Shown piece after piece: positions 19,530-28,869 of a stretch of 64,000 bases of DNA (position 1 is the stretch's first letter; each line of letters opens with the position of its first letter). The position numbers and the translations under genes are program-made. This DNA comes from Blastococcus sp. PRF04-17 (GTDB lineage: Bacteria > Actinomycetota > Actinomycetes > Mycobacteriales > Geodermatophilaceae): contig NZ_CP095412.1 in the NCBI RefSeq assembly GCF_023016265.1, forward strand, positions 1,798,001 to 1,862,000, read 5' to 3'. The notes beneath the pieces are model-generated. The model was not told the DNA's origin, made no database searches, and saw nothing but the letters and a program-made list of their open reading frames with translations.

Positions 19530-20705
19530 TCACTTCAGCGCGCTGCCCGCCTGCCACTCCGCCCAGGGGATGGTCCAGTCGTAGATCGGGGAACGGAGGT
19601 CGCCCGCAGCGGAGTTGCGGATCTCCACGACGTCGCCCGGCTGGGAGAAGTTGAAGAACCACGCGGCGTTCTCGGTCGACATGTTGATGCAGCCGTGCGA
19701 GACGTTCTCCCGCCCCTGCTGCGCCACCGACCAGGGCGCCGCGTGCACGAACTCGCCGCTGTCGGAGAGGCGGACGGCGTACTCCACGGGTGTCCGGTAG
19801 CCGTCCGGGCTGTCGACGGGGACGCCGTAGGTGCTGGAGTCCATGATCCGGTTGCGGTTGAGCTCGGTGACCACGTGCGGCCCGTTGTAGCTCGGGTTGT
19901 CGGGGCTGCCCGCGCTGATCGGGAACGTCTTCACCAGCTGGTCGCCGTCGTAGACCTGCATCTGGTACGACGCGGCATCGGCGATGGAGACGTGTCGCTC
20001 GCCGATGCTGAAGCTGACGGTGCGGTCCTTCTCGCCCCAGATGCCGCCGCCGAAGTCCACCCCGTAGAGCTTGGCGTCGAGCGTCACCTCGATGTTCTCC
20101 GGCCAGTACTCCGACGGCCGGAAGTGCACCTCGGAGTCGTTGAACCAGCTCCAGACGCCGTCGGTGGGCGTGGTGCTGGTGACGACCAGGTGGCGCTCGA
20201 CCGCTGCCTTGTCGACGACGGGGTCGTCGAACCACACGCGGATCGGCATCCCGACGCCCACGGTCTGGCCGTCGAGCGGGCCGATGGACGGCGTCGAGAC
20301 GGCGGCCGGCGTCACGGTGGTGAAGGTGGACGTCGCCGTCGTCGGCTCGTCGTCGGCGTTCTCGGCCGTCGCGGTGAGGGTGTAGCTCGTTCCGTACGCC
20401 AGGGGCGCCTCCGGCGTCCATACCGCAGCTCCCGACTCCTCCGCGGGCGGCGTCACCGTGCCCCGAACGGGAGCCCCCGCGCCGTCGACGAGGGTGGCCT
20501 CGGTGAGTTCGCCGTCGGTGACCGCGATCTCCAGGGGCAGCACCGGCGGGACGTCGGCCGAGCCGTCGGCGACGGCGAGCGAGATCTGCGCCGGCTCGGC
20601 CGCCTCGGTCGTCGGCGCGGCATCCGAGCCGCCGGGGTCGTCCCCGCTGCAGCCGGTCAGGAACAGCAGTGCTCCTGTGGCCATGATGGCAGCTGTCCGT
20701 CGCAC
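19530..20705 (-). CDS. L,D-transpeptidase lipoprotein (YkuD domain with Ig-like domains)
   Basis: This cell-wall enzyme forms 3-3 peptidoglycan cross-links outside the membrane. A lipobox signal (LFLTGC, Cys19) is followed by a Thr/Glu-rich linker. Two Ig-like beta domains (about residues 45-245, the second starting PSIGPLDGQTVGVGMPIRVW) precede the YkuD catalytic domain. The active-site signature is complete: His in HAAPWSV, then SHGCINMS with the catalytic Cys near residue 345. This architecture matches mycobacterial LdtMt2/LdtMt5-type enzymes. It is monocistronic or leads the small coiled-coil gene. Confidence 0.93.
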   Translation of the reverse strand: MRRTAAIMATGALLFLTGCSGDDPGGSDAAPTTEAAEPAQISLAVADGSADVPPVLPLEIAVTDGELTEATLVDGAGAPVRGTVTPPAEESGAAVWTPEAPLAYGTSYTLTATAENADDEPTTATSTFTTVTPAAVSTPSIGPLDGQTVGVGMPIRVWFDDPVVDKAAVERHLVVTSTTPTDGVWSWFNDSEVHFRPSEYWPENIEVTLDAKLYGVDFGGGIWGEKDRTVSFSIGERHVSIADAASYQMQVYDGDQLVKTFPISAGSPDNPSYNGPHVVTELNRNRIMDSSTYGVPVDSPDGYRTPVEYAVRLSDSGEFVHAAPWSVAQQGRENVSHGCINMSTENAAWFFNFSQPGDVVEIRNSAAGDLRSPIYDWTIPWAEWQAGSALK

Positions 20706-20887
20706 GTCCCCCGGCTCCTCTCACGTGGCTCTCCCACCGGGGACCGCCCCGGGCGGAGGTGAACCGGAGTCCAGTGTCCACGCCCTGGCCAGGAAAGTAT
20801 GGAGTCGAGCGTCACTGCGGGCGGCCGCTGGGGGCCCCGCGGGCGCTGGTATCGTTCCCTGTCGTTGCCCAGCAGCCTGGGCGACAC

Positions 20888-20960
<73 letters not shown>

Positions 20961-21062
20961 CTCTGCAGGATCCTGACCAGCGGCGATGTCCACGGACGTC
21001 GCCGCTTCGTCGTTTCCCGGCCCCGGTGCATCCGGGACGGCGCCCGGCTGCGAACACAGCAC

Positions 21063-21272
21063 GTGTGGTGGTTCGCTCCCGAGCAGCAGCGCTGGGTCAT
21101 CCAGCCCCTGATCGATGCCGGCATGGCGCAGGACGCGATCTGCGCGCTGCTCTACCGGTTCGCCGTCGACGCCGACGGTCTCGAGGTCGTGCACGACCAG
21201 CCCCCGCCGATCCGCGCTGCCTGGACGCACACCATCGACCGGATGCTCATGCTTCCCGGACCGGTGGACTAA
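21063..21272 (+). CDS. Small hypothetical protein (69 aa)
   Basis: No family is recognised. The predicted peptide begins VWWFAPEQQRWVIQPLIDAG and contains mixed hydrophobic and charged residues without a membrane segment. It looks more like a real protein than the Arg/Pro-rich shadows nearby. The GTG start has no clear ribosome site. The frame is open further upstream, so the true start may lie earlier. The 3' end overlaps the convergent K+-channel gene by 4 bp. Confidence 0.45.
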   Translation: MWWFAPEQQRWVIQPLIDAGMAQDAICALLYRFAVDADGLEVVHDQPPPIRAAWTHTIDRMLMLPGPVD

Positions 21273-23098
21273 CCGCGCGACGTCCCCGCGGGAGCGTCGG
21301 CCGGGGGTCGTGGGCCGCTGAGCCGCCGCCAGAGCCAGCTCGACGCCTGCCGGCGGCCGGTCACCAGGTAGTCCAGAACGCCGTCGACGACCAGGGTCGT
21401 CTGCAGCGCCCGGCGGGCGGCCGGCCAGCCGGCGAAGAGCAGCTCGTCGCCCGGCGCCAGCTCGAACTCCGACTCCGGCGCGAGGGTCGCGTCCTGACCG
21501 CGGAGGACGAGCAGCGGGACGGTGTGAAGCCGCTCCTCCCGGTTCTCGGGATTGCGCAGCAGGTCGCCGAGACGCGCCTCGCCCGAGGCGAGCCAGCCGC
21601 CGACAGCGGGCGCCTCGTGGATGTTGAGACGGACCTTCCAGAGCGCCTGCAGCCGGTCGCCGCAGACGTCGCTGAGCCGGTCGACCAGCGCCTCAGCCCA
21701 TGCGTCGCCCCTCGCCGGCATGTCCTGCAGGAACCGGTAGAGCAGCGGGGTCGAGAGCTGGGCGTAGACGTCGTGCGCGATGACCTCGGTCGGCACGAGC
21801 AGCGCCTCGAGCTCCATGGCGGCGAACAGCGGAGCGCTCGACGGCCGGTTCTGCCGCGCGGCGATGAACAGCCCCGGGTTGGTGCGCCGGGCGGCCGCGA
21901 CGAGGGAGAGATTGGTGACGTCGTTGTCGGTGCCGGCGACGAAGCCGACGGCGTCCTCGAGCCGCACACCCTCGAGCACGCCTGGCTCGAAACCGCCGGC
22001 GACGACGACGTCGTCCACGTCGTCGTGCGGGCTCGGGTCGATGACGGTCACGTCGATGCCCTGCGCCCGCAGGTCGGAGGTCAGCTCGCGCCCGAGCCGG
22101 CCGTAGCCGCACACGACCCAGCGGCCGCTGCGGGGCGGCGACCCCCGCTGGGGCAGCGGTGCGCCGGGACCGCTCTCCAGCCAGGTGAGCAGCTGGTAGG
22201 ACGCCGGGGACTGCAGGGCCAGGCGCACGTGGTCGCCGAAGACGTCGAACGGGTTGACGACTGTGGGTGACCCGAAGGCGCGCATCCGTTCCACCATGGT
22301 GCGCGTCGTGGCGCGGGCGATCACCGGGAGGTCGGGGCGCAGCAGGACCGCGGCCATGACGACCGCGAGGTTGGCCTCGTCGTCGTCGGTCAGCGCGACG
22401 ACCGCCTCGCAGCACGGGTGGTTCAGCCCCGCCACACCGAGGTGACCGGGGTCCCGGGCATCGGCGGCCAGGCCCGGGACGTCGCCGTGGTAGCTCTCGA
22501 GGTCCAGTCCGTCGATCCGGTCGGGGTCGCGGTCGAGGACGACGACGCGCCGGCCGAGCTTGTCCATCGAGTGCCCGAGCAGCTCACCGGCCCGGCCGTA
22601 GCCGGCGATCAGGACGAACGGCTCGGCGAGCCGGCCGACCTTGCGGGAGAAGCGCTGCAGCGCCAGGGCCTGCCGGAACGACCGGTCCTGCAGCAGGGCG
22701 AGCAGGGAGCCGATGGCGTACGCCCACCCGATCACCGTCAGGTAGATCGAGATGGTCACCCACATCCGCTGGTTGTAGGTGAACTCGTACGGGATCTCGC
22801 CGAAGCCGATCGTCGTCGCCGTGTAGCTCATGACGTAGATGGCGTCGAAGAAGCCCATGCGCCAGGGCCGGCCCTCGCCGTCCACGCCGGGGATGAGCGT
22901 CAGGCCGAGCACGCTGATCGAGAAGATCGTGATGAGCACGATCAACGGCGCCCGCATGCGCCGCAGGACCAGGAAGATCGTCTCCGACGCCTTGGACGAC
23001 GACGCCGCGGCGGCCAGCAGCCGGGCCCGCCGGGCGCGGCGCTCCTGCTCCTCGCGCTCGACCCGGCGGCTCCAGAAGGCCAGCAGCGGATTCCCCAC
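21269..23098 (-). CDS. Potassium channel protein with two RCK (TrkA-N/TrkA-C) domains
   Basis: This 609-aa protein combines a two-helix pore with two regulatory modules. TM1 is about residues 52-70 and TM2 about 110-130. The pore filter reads TTIGFGE (95-101), a variant of TVGYGD that still fits K+ selectivity. RCK1 begins FVLIAGYGRAGELLG (about 160) and RCK2 begins RWVVCGYGRLGREL (about 335), with a TrkA-C-like end. It would let K+ through in response to nucleotide or ion binding. The start is GTG 23098, since upstream in-frame sequence is shadow. It follows a small membrane-protein gene by 15 bp, so the two are an operon. Confidence 0.9.
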   Translation of the reverse strand: MGNPLLAFWSRRVEREEQERRARRARLLAAAASSSKASETIFLVLRRMRAPLIVLITIFSISVLGLTLIPGVDGEGRPWRMGFFDAIYVMSYTATTIGFGEIPYEFTYNQRMWVTISIYLTVIGWAYAIGSLLALLQDRSFRQALALQRFSRKVGRLAEPFVLIAGYGRAGELLGHSMDKLGRRVVVLDRDPDRIDGLDLESYHGDVPGLAADARDPGHLGVAGLNHPCCEAVVALTDDDEANLAVVMAAVLLRPDLPVIARATTRTMVERMRAFGSPTVVNPFDVFGDHVRLALQSPASYQLLTWLESGPGAPLPQRGSPPRSGRWVVCGYGRLGRELTSDLRAQGIDVTVIDPSPHDDVDDVVVAGGFEPGVLEGVRLEDAVGFVAGTDNDVTNLSLVAAARRTNPGLFIAARQNRPSSAPLFAAMELEALLVPTEVIAHDVYAQLSTPLLYRFLQDMPARGDAWAEALVDRLSDVCGDRLQALWKVRLNIHEAPAVGGWLASGEARLGDLLRNPENREERLHTVPLLVLRGQDATLAPESEFELAPGDELLFAGWPAARRALQTTLVVDGVLDYLVTGRRQASSWLWRRLSGPRPPADAPAGTSRG

Positions 23099-23112
23099 AG
23101 CGCGCCTCCGGA

Positions 23113-23499
23113 TCAGCCGCGGTGGAACGAGACGGTCTCCACGACCAGGAGGACGACCGAGACGACGTTCGCCAGCAGCGCGCCACCCGACAGCGAGACG
23201 ATCGCGGCCATGAACTGCTCGGTGAGACCCGCGGACGAGACGTAGGTGGCGTAGCCGTACACCAGGGCGGCCGCGATCAGCTGGAGTGCGGCCACGAGGC
23301 TGGTGGCCAGGTGGACGGCGCCGATCTGCGTCCGGTCCCCGAACTTCAGCACCAGGGCGATCAGGTTGACGATCACCGCCGCGAACAGCTCGTACCGGTT
23401 GTGCACCTCGGGATCGCGCATGTCGCCGATGAAGAAGCCGAAGTTGAGCGTCGCGGCGAGCAGCACGAAGAAGCCGAAGACCACCTTCTCCAGGTTCAC
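23113..23499 (-). CDS. Four-TM integral membrane protein upstream of the K+ channel (DUF6394-like)
   Basis: This 128-aa protein has four hydrophobic helices (about residues 5-25, 38-55, 66-86 and 98-122). Conserved-looking polar spots are FFIGDMRDPEVHNRYE and LKFGDRTQIGAVHLATS. I recall small proteins of this kind (DUF6394) beside RCK-type K+ channels, but that family name is from memory and unverified. The start ATG 23499 is preceded by a purine-rich stretch. The 15-bp gap to the channel gene implies a shared transcript and a possible accessory-subunit role, which is inference. Confidence 0.75.
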   Translation of the reverse strand: MNLEKVVFGFFVLLAATLNFGFFIGDMRDPEVHNRYELFAAVIVNLIALVLKFGDRTQIGAVHLATSLVAALQLIAAALVYGYATYVSSAGLTEQFMAAIVSLSGGALLANVVSVVLLVVETVSFHRG

Positions 23500-23667
23500 G
23501 CAGGCCTCCCGCCGCCGTCCGACGCTGCCCCGATCCTGTCGTGCCGCACCCGGTTGCGCGCCCTGGCGCAGGACTTTTCCGCCGAACAGGCGTCACCTCC
23601 GCAGCGGTCGCTCGTTCCCCTGAGCAACCTGGCCCTGCCTGTCGAAGGCCTTCCCGATTGGCTCGAG

Positions 23668-25867
23668 ATGACTCCCACCACCCGACCCGGACGGCGGATC
23701 GCCCGCTCCCTGGGCGTCGCGCTGCCGCTCCTCGTCGCCGTCACCCTCGCCCAGCCGGCCCACGCCGCGCCGCCGGAGGACAAGCCCGGCAAGGGTCATG
23801 GCCGACCGGTCGCCGAGCAGCCGGCCGCCCCTGCCGGTGCCTTCGACTACACGCGGGTGCAGGGCCTGAGCACCGACCGGTACGGCACGGTCAAGGAGAC
23901 CCTGAACCTGCCCATGCGCGACGGCACCGATGTGTACATCGAGGTCACCCGACCGGCCGACGAGGCCGGCCAGCCCCTCGACGGGCAGTGGCCGGTGATC
24001 CTGGAGGCCAGCCCGTACCACGGCACGCTGGCCGACCGGGAGGGCAGGCGGATCCTGCCCGACCCGAAGGACGCCGACGGCGTCTCGCTCGGCCTCACCG
24101 GCTACTTCGTGCCCAAGGGCTACGCGGTCGTGATGATGGACCTGCGTGGCACCGGCAAGAGCGACGGCTGCCTGGACCACCTCGGCCCCAAGGACGCCCA
24201 GGACCTGAAGGACGTCGTCGAGTGGGCCGCCTCCCAGCCGTGGTCCAACGGCCGGGTCGGCATGACCGGGCACTCCTACGTCGGCTCGACCCCGTCGCTG
24301 GCTGCCGCCACGGACCCGGAGGGCCTGGTGACGATCGTGCCCAGCGCCGGCATGGCGACGATGTACGACCACCAGTTCCAGGCCGGCGTCCCGTACTTCC
24401 TGCAGTGGGCGGCCCCATGGAGGCCTACGAGCAGATCGCGCTCGAGCGCGACCTGCCCGGCGGCGAGCACTTCGGTGACAAGCCGGAGGAGACCGGCTGC
24501 GGCCTGCCGCAGAGCTCGCTGACCGCCGGCGAGGCGCAGCTGTCCGGCCAGTACACCTCCTGGCACGGCGAGCGCGACTGGCGGGCGGCCGCCACCGCCG
24601 CCGACATCCCGGTGTTCATGGTCCACGGCGTCAACGACAACGCCGCCCGCGTCGCCGGCATGAAGTGGTTCACCGACCGCGGCGGCCGCGACGGCGACAA
24701 GATCTGGCTGGGCCAGTGGGACCACGGCTCGGGCTGCTGCCCCACCCGCCGCGGCATGCAGTGGACCTACGCGCTGCACGCCTGGTTCGACAGCCACCTC
24801 GCCCAGCGCGCCGTCGACACCGGCCCCGCCGCCGAGCTGTTCCTCTCCGACGGCACCTTCGAGGGCGGCCGCACCGGCGACCGGACGCAGGTCATGAGCG
24901 ACACCCAGTGGCCGCCGTCCGGTGCCTCGATGCTGACGCTGCACCCCTCGGCCGACGGCACGCTCGGCGAGACGGCTCCGCTCACCCCGGGCTCGGCCGG
25001 CTTCACCGGCGACCCGTCCGGATTCGCCGACCCGCAGGGCACCGGAGGCGTCGACTTCCGCACCGAGCCGATGGCCCAGGACACCGTGCTGGCCGGCCAG
25101 CCGCTCATGGACCTGGTCGCGTCGGTGACCGCGCCGCGGGTCCACCTGATCGGCACGCTCTACGACGAGAGCCCGGACGGCGAGCGCCGTCGGATCAGCC
25201 AGTTCGCCATCAACCCGGAGCTGCGGGTGGGTGTCGCCACCCCGAAGCCGGTCGTCCCCGGCCAGCTCATGAAGATGCAGCCCCCGGCTTCGCCATGGCC
25301 CACAACCTGCGCGAGGGCCACCGGCTGACGCTGCGCTTCACCACCTCCGACCCCGACAAGGTGCCGACCTTCGCGGTCGACCCGCGGGTCACCATCGCCA
25401 CCGGCCCCGGTGGCACCGTGCTGCAGGTGCCGGTCGTGGGCGCCCCGGCCCTGGCCGAGGACACGGTGCCCTTCTCCCTGGACGACGGCACGGGCGGCGG
25501 CCCCGCCCAGCCCGAGCAGACGGCTTCGGTGACCCCGGCACTCGGCGGTCCGGCCCGGACGCCGGCAACGGTGGCCTTCCACGAGTTCGACGTGCAGGAG
25601 GGCTTCGACAACGCCGCGCTGCTGGCCAGCGCGGTGCCGAGCCTCGACGCGGACATCGACCTGTACCTGCAGCGGCAGAACGCCGACGGCACGTGGAGCG
25701 CCGACCTCGCCTCGGGCGGCAGCCCCAGCCTCACCGACGAGCAGCTGCGCTTCGCCGATCCGGCACCCGGTCGCTACCGGCTGGAGGTGCACAACTGGGC
25801 CGGCGCGCCAGGCACCCGGGTCGACCTGACGCTGACCTTCCTGAACGCCGCGGGCGAGGCCGGCTGA
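23668..25867 (+). pseudogene. Secreted CocE/NonD (Xaa-Pro dipeptidyl-peptidase-like) hydrolase, two -1 frameshifts
   Basis: This is a secreted alpha/beta hydrolase of about 730 residues if the frame is repaired. It has a signal peptide ending near AHAAPPED. Its catalytic parts are GHSYVGS (nucleophile Ser), DLRGTGKSDG (oxyanion side), VMVHGVNDN-type Asp region and QWDHGSG (His). The jelly-roll C-terminal domain follows. The reading frame shifts twice, at the C-run 24413-24416 and the C-run 25281-25285. Adding one C at each gives uninterrupted WAAPMEAYEQ and MQPPGFAMAHN. Both flanks keep normal coding bias, so a sequencing or assembly error is as likely as true inactivation. The start ATG is at 23668. 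Confidence 0.85.
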
Positions 25868-25904
25868 CCCGGAAGGCCGGCACGGGGTCCAGCGTTGACC
25901 CGGT

Positions 25905-26984
25905 GTGGGCAACGAGGTGGAGGTCGTCGTCATCGGCGCCGGTCAGGCCGGGCTCAGCACCGCCTGGGCGCTGGCCAGGCAGGGCTTCGCGCCGGAGTCG
26001 GAGTTCGTCGTCCTCGATGCCGACGACGCGCCGGGTGGCGCCTGGCAGCACCGCTGGCCGTCCCTGACCGTCGGCACCACCCACCGCGTGCACGACCTGC
26101 CCGGTCTCCCCTTCGAGCCCGACGCCGACGAGCTGCGCGCCGCCGACGCCGTCCCGGCGTACTTCGCCGAGTACGAGCGGCGCTTCGGGCTGCCCGTCCA
26201 CCGGCCGGTCCGTGTCCGGGCCGTCCGCCGCACGGACGACGACCGGTTCCGCGTCGAGACCGACGCCGGCCAGTGGACGACGCGGGCGGTCGTCAACGCC
26301 ACCGGCACGTGGAGCCGCCCGTTCGTGCCCCGCTACCCCGGCCAGGAGAGGTTCCGCGGCCGCCAGTTGCACACCGTCGACTACCGCTCGGCCGACGAGT
26401 TCGCCGGGCAGCACGTCGTGGTGGTCGGCGGCGGCGCGTCGGCGACCCAGCTGCTCGGCGAGATCTCGACGGTCACCGGCACCACCTGGGTCACCCGACG
26501 TCCCCCGGTGTGGCGGGAGGGCCCGTTCGACGAGGACGCCGGCCGGCGGGCCGTGGCCCTGGTCGAGCAGGCCGTGCGCGAGGGACGTCGTCCCGGCAGC
26601 GTCGTGGGCGTCACGGGGCTGCTCACCTCTACCCCGTACGTACGTGAGGCCCTCGACCGCGGCGTCCTCGAGCGGCTGCCGATGTTCGACCGCATCACCG
26701 AGGACGGCGTCGCGTGGGCGGACGGCAGCTTCGTCCCTGCCGACGTGATCCTCTGGGCCACCGGTTTCCGCGCTGCGGTGGCCCACCTCGCGCCGCTGCG
26801 GCTGCGCGGCCCCGGCGGAGGCATCCGGATGGACGGCACGCACGTCGCCGGCGAACCGCGCATCCACCTGGTCGGCTACGGCCCCTCGGCCAGCACGATC
26901 GGCGCCAACCGGGCAGGGCAGTCCGCCGCGCGGCAGCTGCGCCGGCTGCTGCGCGGGCCGCGGGAACTGCCCCGCAGCGCCTGA
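25905..26984 (+). CDS. FAD-dependent monooxygenase/oxidoreductase (FMO-like)
   Basis: This 359-aa flavoprotein has an N-terminal FAD motif VVVIGAGQAGLSTAWAL (about residues 7-23) and a second nucleotide-binding motif VVVVGGGASATQLLGE (about 166-181). ILWATGFRAAV near residue 285 is the ATG motif of FMO-type enzymes. PGGAWQHRW follows the first motif, as in flavin-containing monooxygenases. It may oxidise an amine, sulfide or ketone. The GTG start at 25905 lacks an obvious ribosome site. It follows the CocE hydrolase gene by 37 bp on the same strand. Confidence 0.85.
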   Translation: MGNEVEVVVIGAGQAGLSTAWALARQGFAPESEFVVLDADDAPGGAWQHRWPSLTVGTTHRVHDLPGLPFEPDADELRAADAVPAYFAEYERRFGLPVHRPVRVRAVRRTDDDRFRVETDAGQWTTRAVVNATGTWSRPFVPRYPGQERFRGRQLHTVDYRSADEFAGQHVVVVGGGASATQLLGEISTVTGTTWVTRRPPVWREGPFDEDAGRRAVALVEQAVREGRRPGSVVGVTGLLTSTPYVREALDRGVLERLPMFDRITEDGVAWADGSFVPADVILWATGFRAAVAHLAPLRLRGPGGGIRMDGTHVAGEPRIHLVGYGPSASTIGANRAGQSAARQLRRLLRGPRELPRSA

Positions 26985-26991
26985 CCGGCCG

Positions 26992-27021
26992 GTTCAGGGA
27001 GCGTTCAGGGTCTGTTCAGGG
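26992..27021. promoter_or_regulatory. Three 11-bp-spaced GTTCAGGG direct repeats upstream of the ABC transporter
   Basis: The octamer GTTCAGGG occurs at 26992, 27003 and 27014, exactly 11 bp (one helical turn) apart. It lies 85-115 bp upstream of the ATPase gene. Direct repeats at 11-bp spacing are the usual target layout of OmpR/PhoB-type response regulators and SARP activators. The Streptomyces PHO box has a related GTTCAC core. One more GTTCAGGG (30044-30051) precedes the cupin gene beyond the LuxR regulator. The repeat is seen; the binding protein is unknown. Confidence 0.65.
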
Positions 27022-27067
27022 CTTCCCCCGATGTGTCCGGCGGGGTCGGCCCGACAGGCTCGCCGGC

Positions 27068-27109
27068 ATGACTTCCCATCTGCTCGCCGCCCGCGGGGTG
27101 ATCGCATGA
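27068..27109 (+). CDS. Possible 13-codon leader ORF coupled to the ABC ATPase
   Basis: ATG at 27068 opens a 13-residue ORF (MTSHLLAARGVIA). Its TGA overlaps the ATG of the ATPase gene in an ATGA arrangement, which would couple their translation. There is no strong ribosome site in front of it. It may be a chance ORF, since the ATPase has its own purine stretch (GGGGTGAT). Confidence 0.25.
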   Translation: MTSHLLAARGVIA

Positions 27110-28029
27110 TCGTCGCCCGCGGACTCACCAAGACCTACGGCGCCACGGTCGCCGTCGACGGCGTCGACTTCACCGTCGAGCCCGGCCGGGTGACCGGCTT
27201 CCTCGGGCCGAACGGCGCCGGAAAGTCCACGACGATGCGCATGATCATGGGCCTGGACCGCCCGACCGCCGGCAGCGTCACCGTCAACGGGCGCCGGTAC
27301 CAGGACTCGCCGGCACCGCTGCGGGAGGTCGGCGCGCTCCTGGAGGCGAGAGCCCTGCACCCCGGCCGCTCGGCCCGCGACCACCTGCGCTGGCTGGCCG
27401 TGAGCAACGGCATCCCGGCCGCCCGGGTCGACGAGGTGCTCGGCCTGGTCGGGCTGGCCGACGTGGCCGGCAAGCGCGTCGGCACGTTCTCCCTCGGCAT
27501 GGGTCAGCGGCTGGGCATCGCCGTCGCCCTGCTGGGCAACCCGCCGATCGTCGTCCTCGACGAGCCGGTCAACGGACTGGACCCCGAGGGCATCCGCTGG
27601 GTGCGCACGCTGGCCCGCCGGCTCGCCGCCGAGGGCCGCACGGTGTTCATCTCCAGTCACCTGATGTCGGAGATGGCGCTGATCGCCGACCACCTCGTCG
27701 TCGTCGGTCGCGGCCGGATCCTCGCCGACTGCTCCATGTCCGAGTTCATCGCCGACCACGCCGCCTCGTACGTGCGGGTGCGGAGCCCCCAGCGCGGCGA
27801 GGTGGCCGACCTGCTGCGCGCACAGGGCCTCGACGTCGCCGTCCACGACGAGGAGTTGCGCGTCCAGGGGCTCGACGCCCCGGCGGTCGGCGAACTCGTC
27901 GGCGGGAGCGGACTGCTGCTCCACGAGCTCACCCTCGTCCGGTCCTCGCTCGAGGACGCCTTCATGACTCTGACCGCCGACAGCGTGGAGTACTCCGCCG
28001 CGCCGACTCCCGCAGGGATGACCCGATGA
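27106..28029 (+). CDS. ABC transporter ATP-binding protein (ABC-2 / drug-exporter type)
   Basis: This is the nucleotide-binding subunit of an ABC-2 export system. Walker A GPNGAGKST is at about residues 38-46. The signature is FSLGMGQRLGIAVALLG and Walker B is IVVLDEPVNGLDP (about 150-162), followed by the switch histidine in FISSHLMSE. The C-terminal extension (about 215-307) is typical of the DrrA/BcrA class. The start at 27106 is chosen because MIVARGLTKTYG is the usual N-terminus. The stop overlaps the permease start (ATGA). Regulation probably involves the three direct repeats upstream. Confidence 0.92.
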   Translation: MIVARGLTKTYGATVAVDGVDFTVEPGRVTGFLGPNGAGKSTTMRMIMGLDRPTAGSVTVNGRRYQDSPAPLREVGALLEARALHPGRSARDHLRWLAVSNGIPAARVDEVLGLVGLADVAGKRVGTFSLGMGQRLGIAVALLGNPPIVVLDEPVNGLDPEGIRWVRTLARRLAAEGRTVFISSHLMSEMALIADHLVVVGRGRILADCSMSEFIADHAASYVRVRSPQRGEVADLLRAQGLDVAVHDEELRVQGLDAPAVGELVGGSGLLLHELTLVRSSLEDAFMTLTADSVEYSAAPTPAGMTR

Positions 28030-28859
28030 CCATGACCGACACCTCCGCCACGGTCGTCCTGGACCCGAACCGCAACGTCCCGGGCGTCCGCCGCCAGGGC
28101 ATCGGCGACGCACTACGGGCCGAGTGGATCAAGTTCTGGACCGTGCGCTCCACGTCGTGGTCGATGGTCGCGATGTTCGTGCTCGGCGCCGGGCTCACCG
28201 TGCTGGTCCGCGCGACGAGCGCGGAGTGGCTGGCCGGCGGCGAGGCCGACGAGAACCCCGCGTCGTTCGTGACCTGGGGGATGATGTTCGCCCAGATCAC
28301 CGCGATCGTCCTGGGCACGCTGGCCGTCACCAGCGAGTACGGCACCGGGATGATCCGTGCGACCCTCGCCGCGACGCCGTCCAGGGGCACCGTGCTGGTC
28401 GCGAAGGGCGTCGTCCTCAGCGCGACGCTGTTCGTGGCCGGCACCCTGACCGCGTTCGCCGGGTACGTCGGCGGCAACTGGTTCCTCGACAACGAGGGCG
28501 TCGGGATCGCGCTCTCCGACGAGGGCGTGCTGCGGGCGATGTTCGGCAGCGGCCTCTACATGGCCGGGCTGGGCCTGCTCGCCGCGGCCGTGGGACTGCT
28601 GGTCCGGCACACCGCCGCCGCGCTGTCGATCGTGCTGGCACTGGTGTTCGTCGTCGGCACCATGGTGTTCCTGCTGCCCGGCGCGTGGGGCGAGTGGCTG
28701 GCCAAGCTGATGCCGGGCAACGCGGGCTCCGGCATCACCGCACCGGTGTCGTTCAACCCGAACCTGCTGGACCCGTGGATCGGCTTCGCGGTGTTCAGCG
28801 GCGAGGTGGCCGTCGTCCTGCTGGTCGCCTACCTGGTGTTCCGGCGTCGGGACGCCTGA
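28026..28859 (+). CDS. ABC-2 type transporter permease
   Basis: This is the membrane subunit partner of the preceding ATPase. It has six hydrophobic segments, starting with STSWSMVAMFVLGAGLTVLV (about residues 42-61). The region around GMMFAQITAIVLGTLAVTSEYGTGMIRATLAA (in several parts) is the ABC-2 coupling region, and EYGTGMIR is characteristic. Length 277 aa is normal. It overlaps the ATPase gene by 4 bp. Its substrate is not predictable; relatives export drugs, lipids or peptides. The gene is convergent with a LuxR-type regulator, with a hairpin between. Confidence 0.9.
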   Translation: MTMTDTSATVVLDPNRNVPGVRRQGIGDALRAEWIKFWTVRSTSWSMVAMFVLGAGLTVLVRATSAEWLAGGEADENPASFVTWGMMFAQITAIVLGTLAVTSEYGTGMIRATLAATPSRGTVLVAKGVVLSATLFVAGTLTAFAGYVGGNWFLDNEGVGIALSDEGVLRAMFGSGLYMAGLGLLAAAVGLLVRHTAAALSIVLALVFVVGTMVFLLPGAWGEWLAKLMPGNAGSGITAPVSFNPNLLDPWIGFAVFSGEVAVVLLVAYLVFRRRDA

Positions 28860-28869
28860 CCGGTGAGCG

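Noticed and set aside
24413-25285. Programmed -1 frameshifting in the CocE hydrolase gene
   Set aside because: No slippery heptamer with a downstream structure is needed to explain it; the same C-run deletion pattern occurs in unrelated genes of the window.
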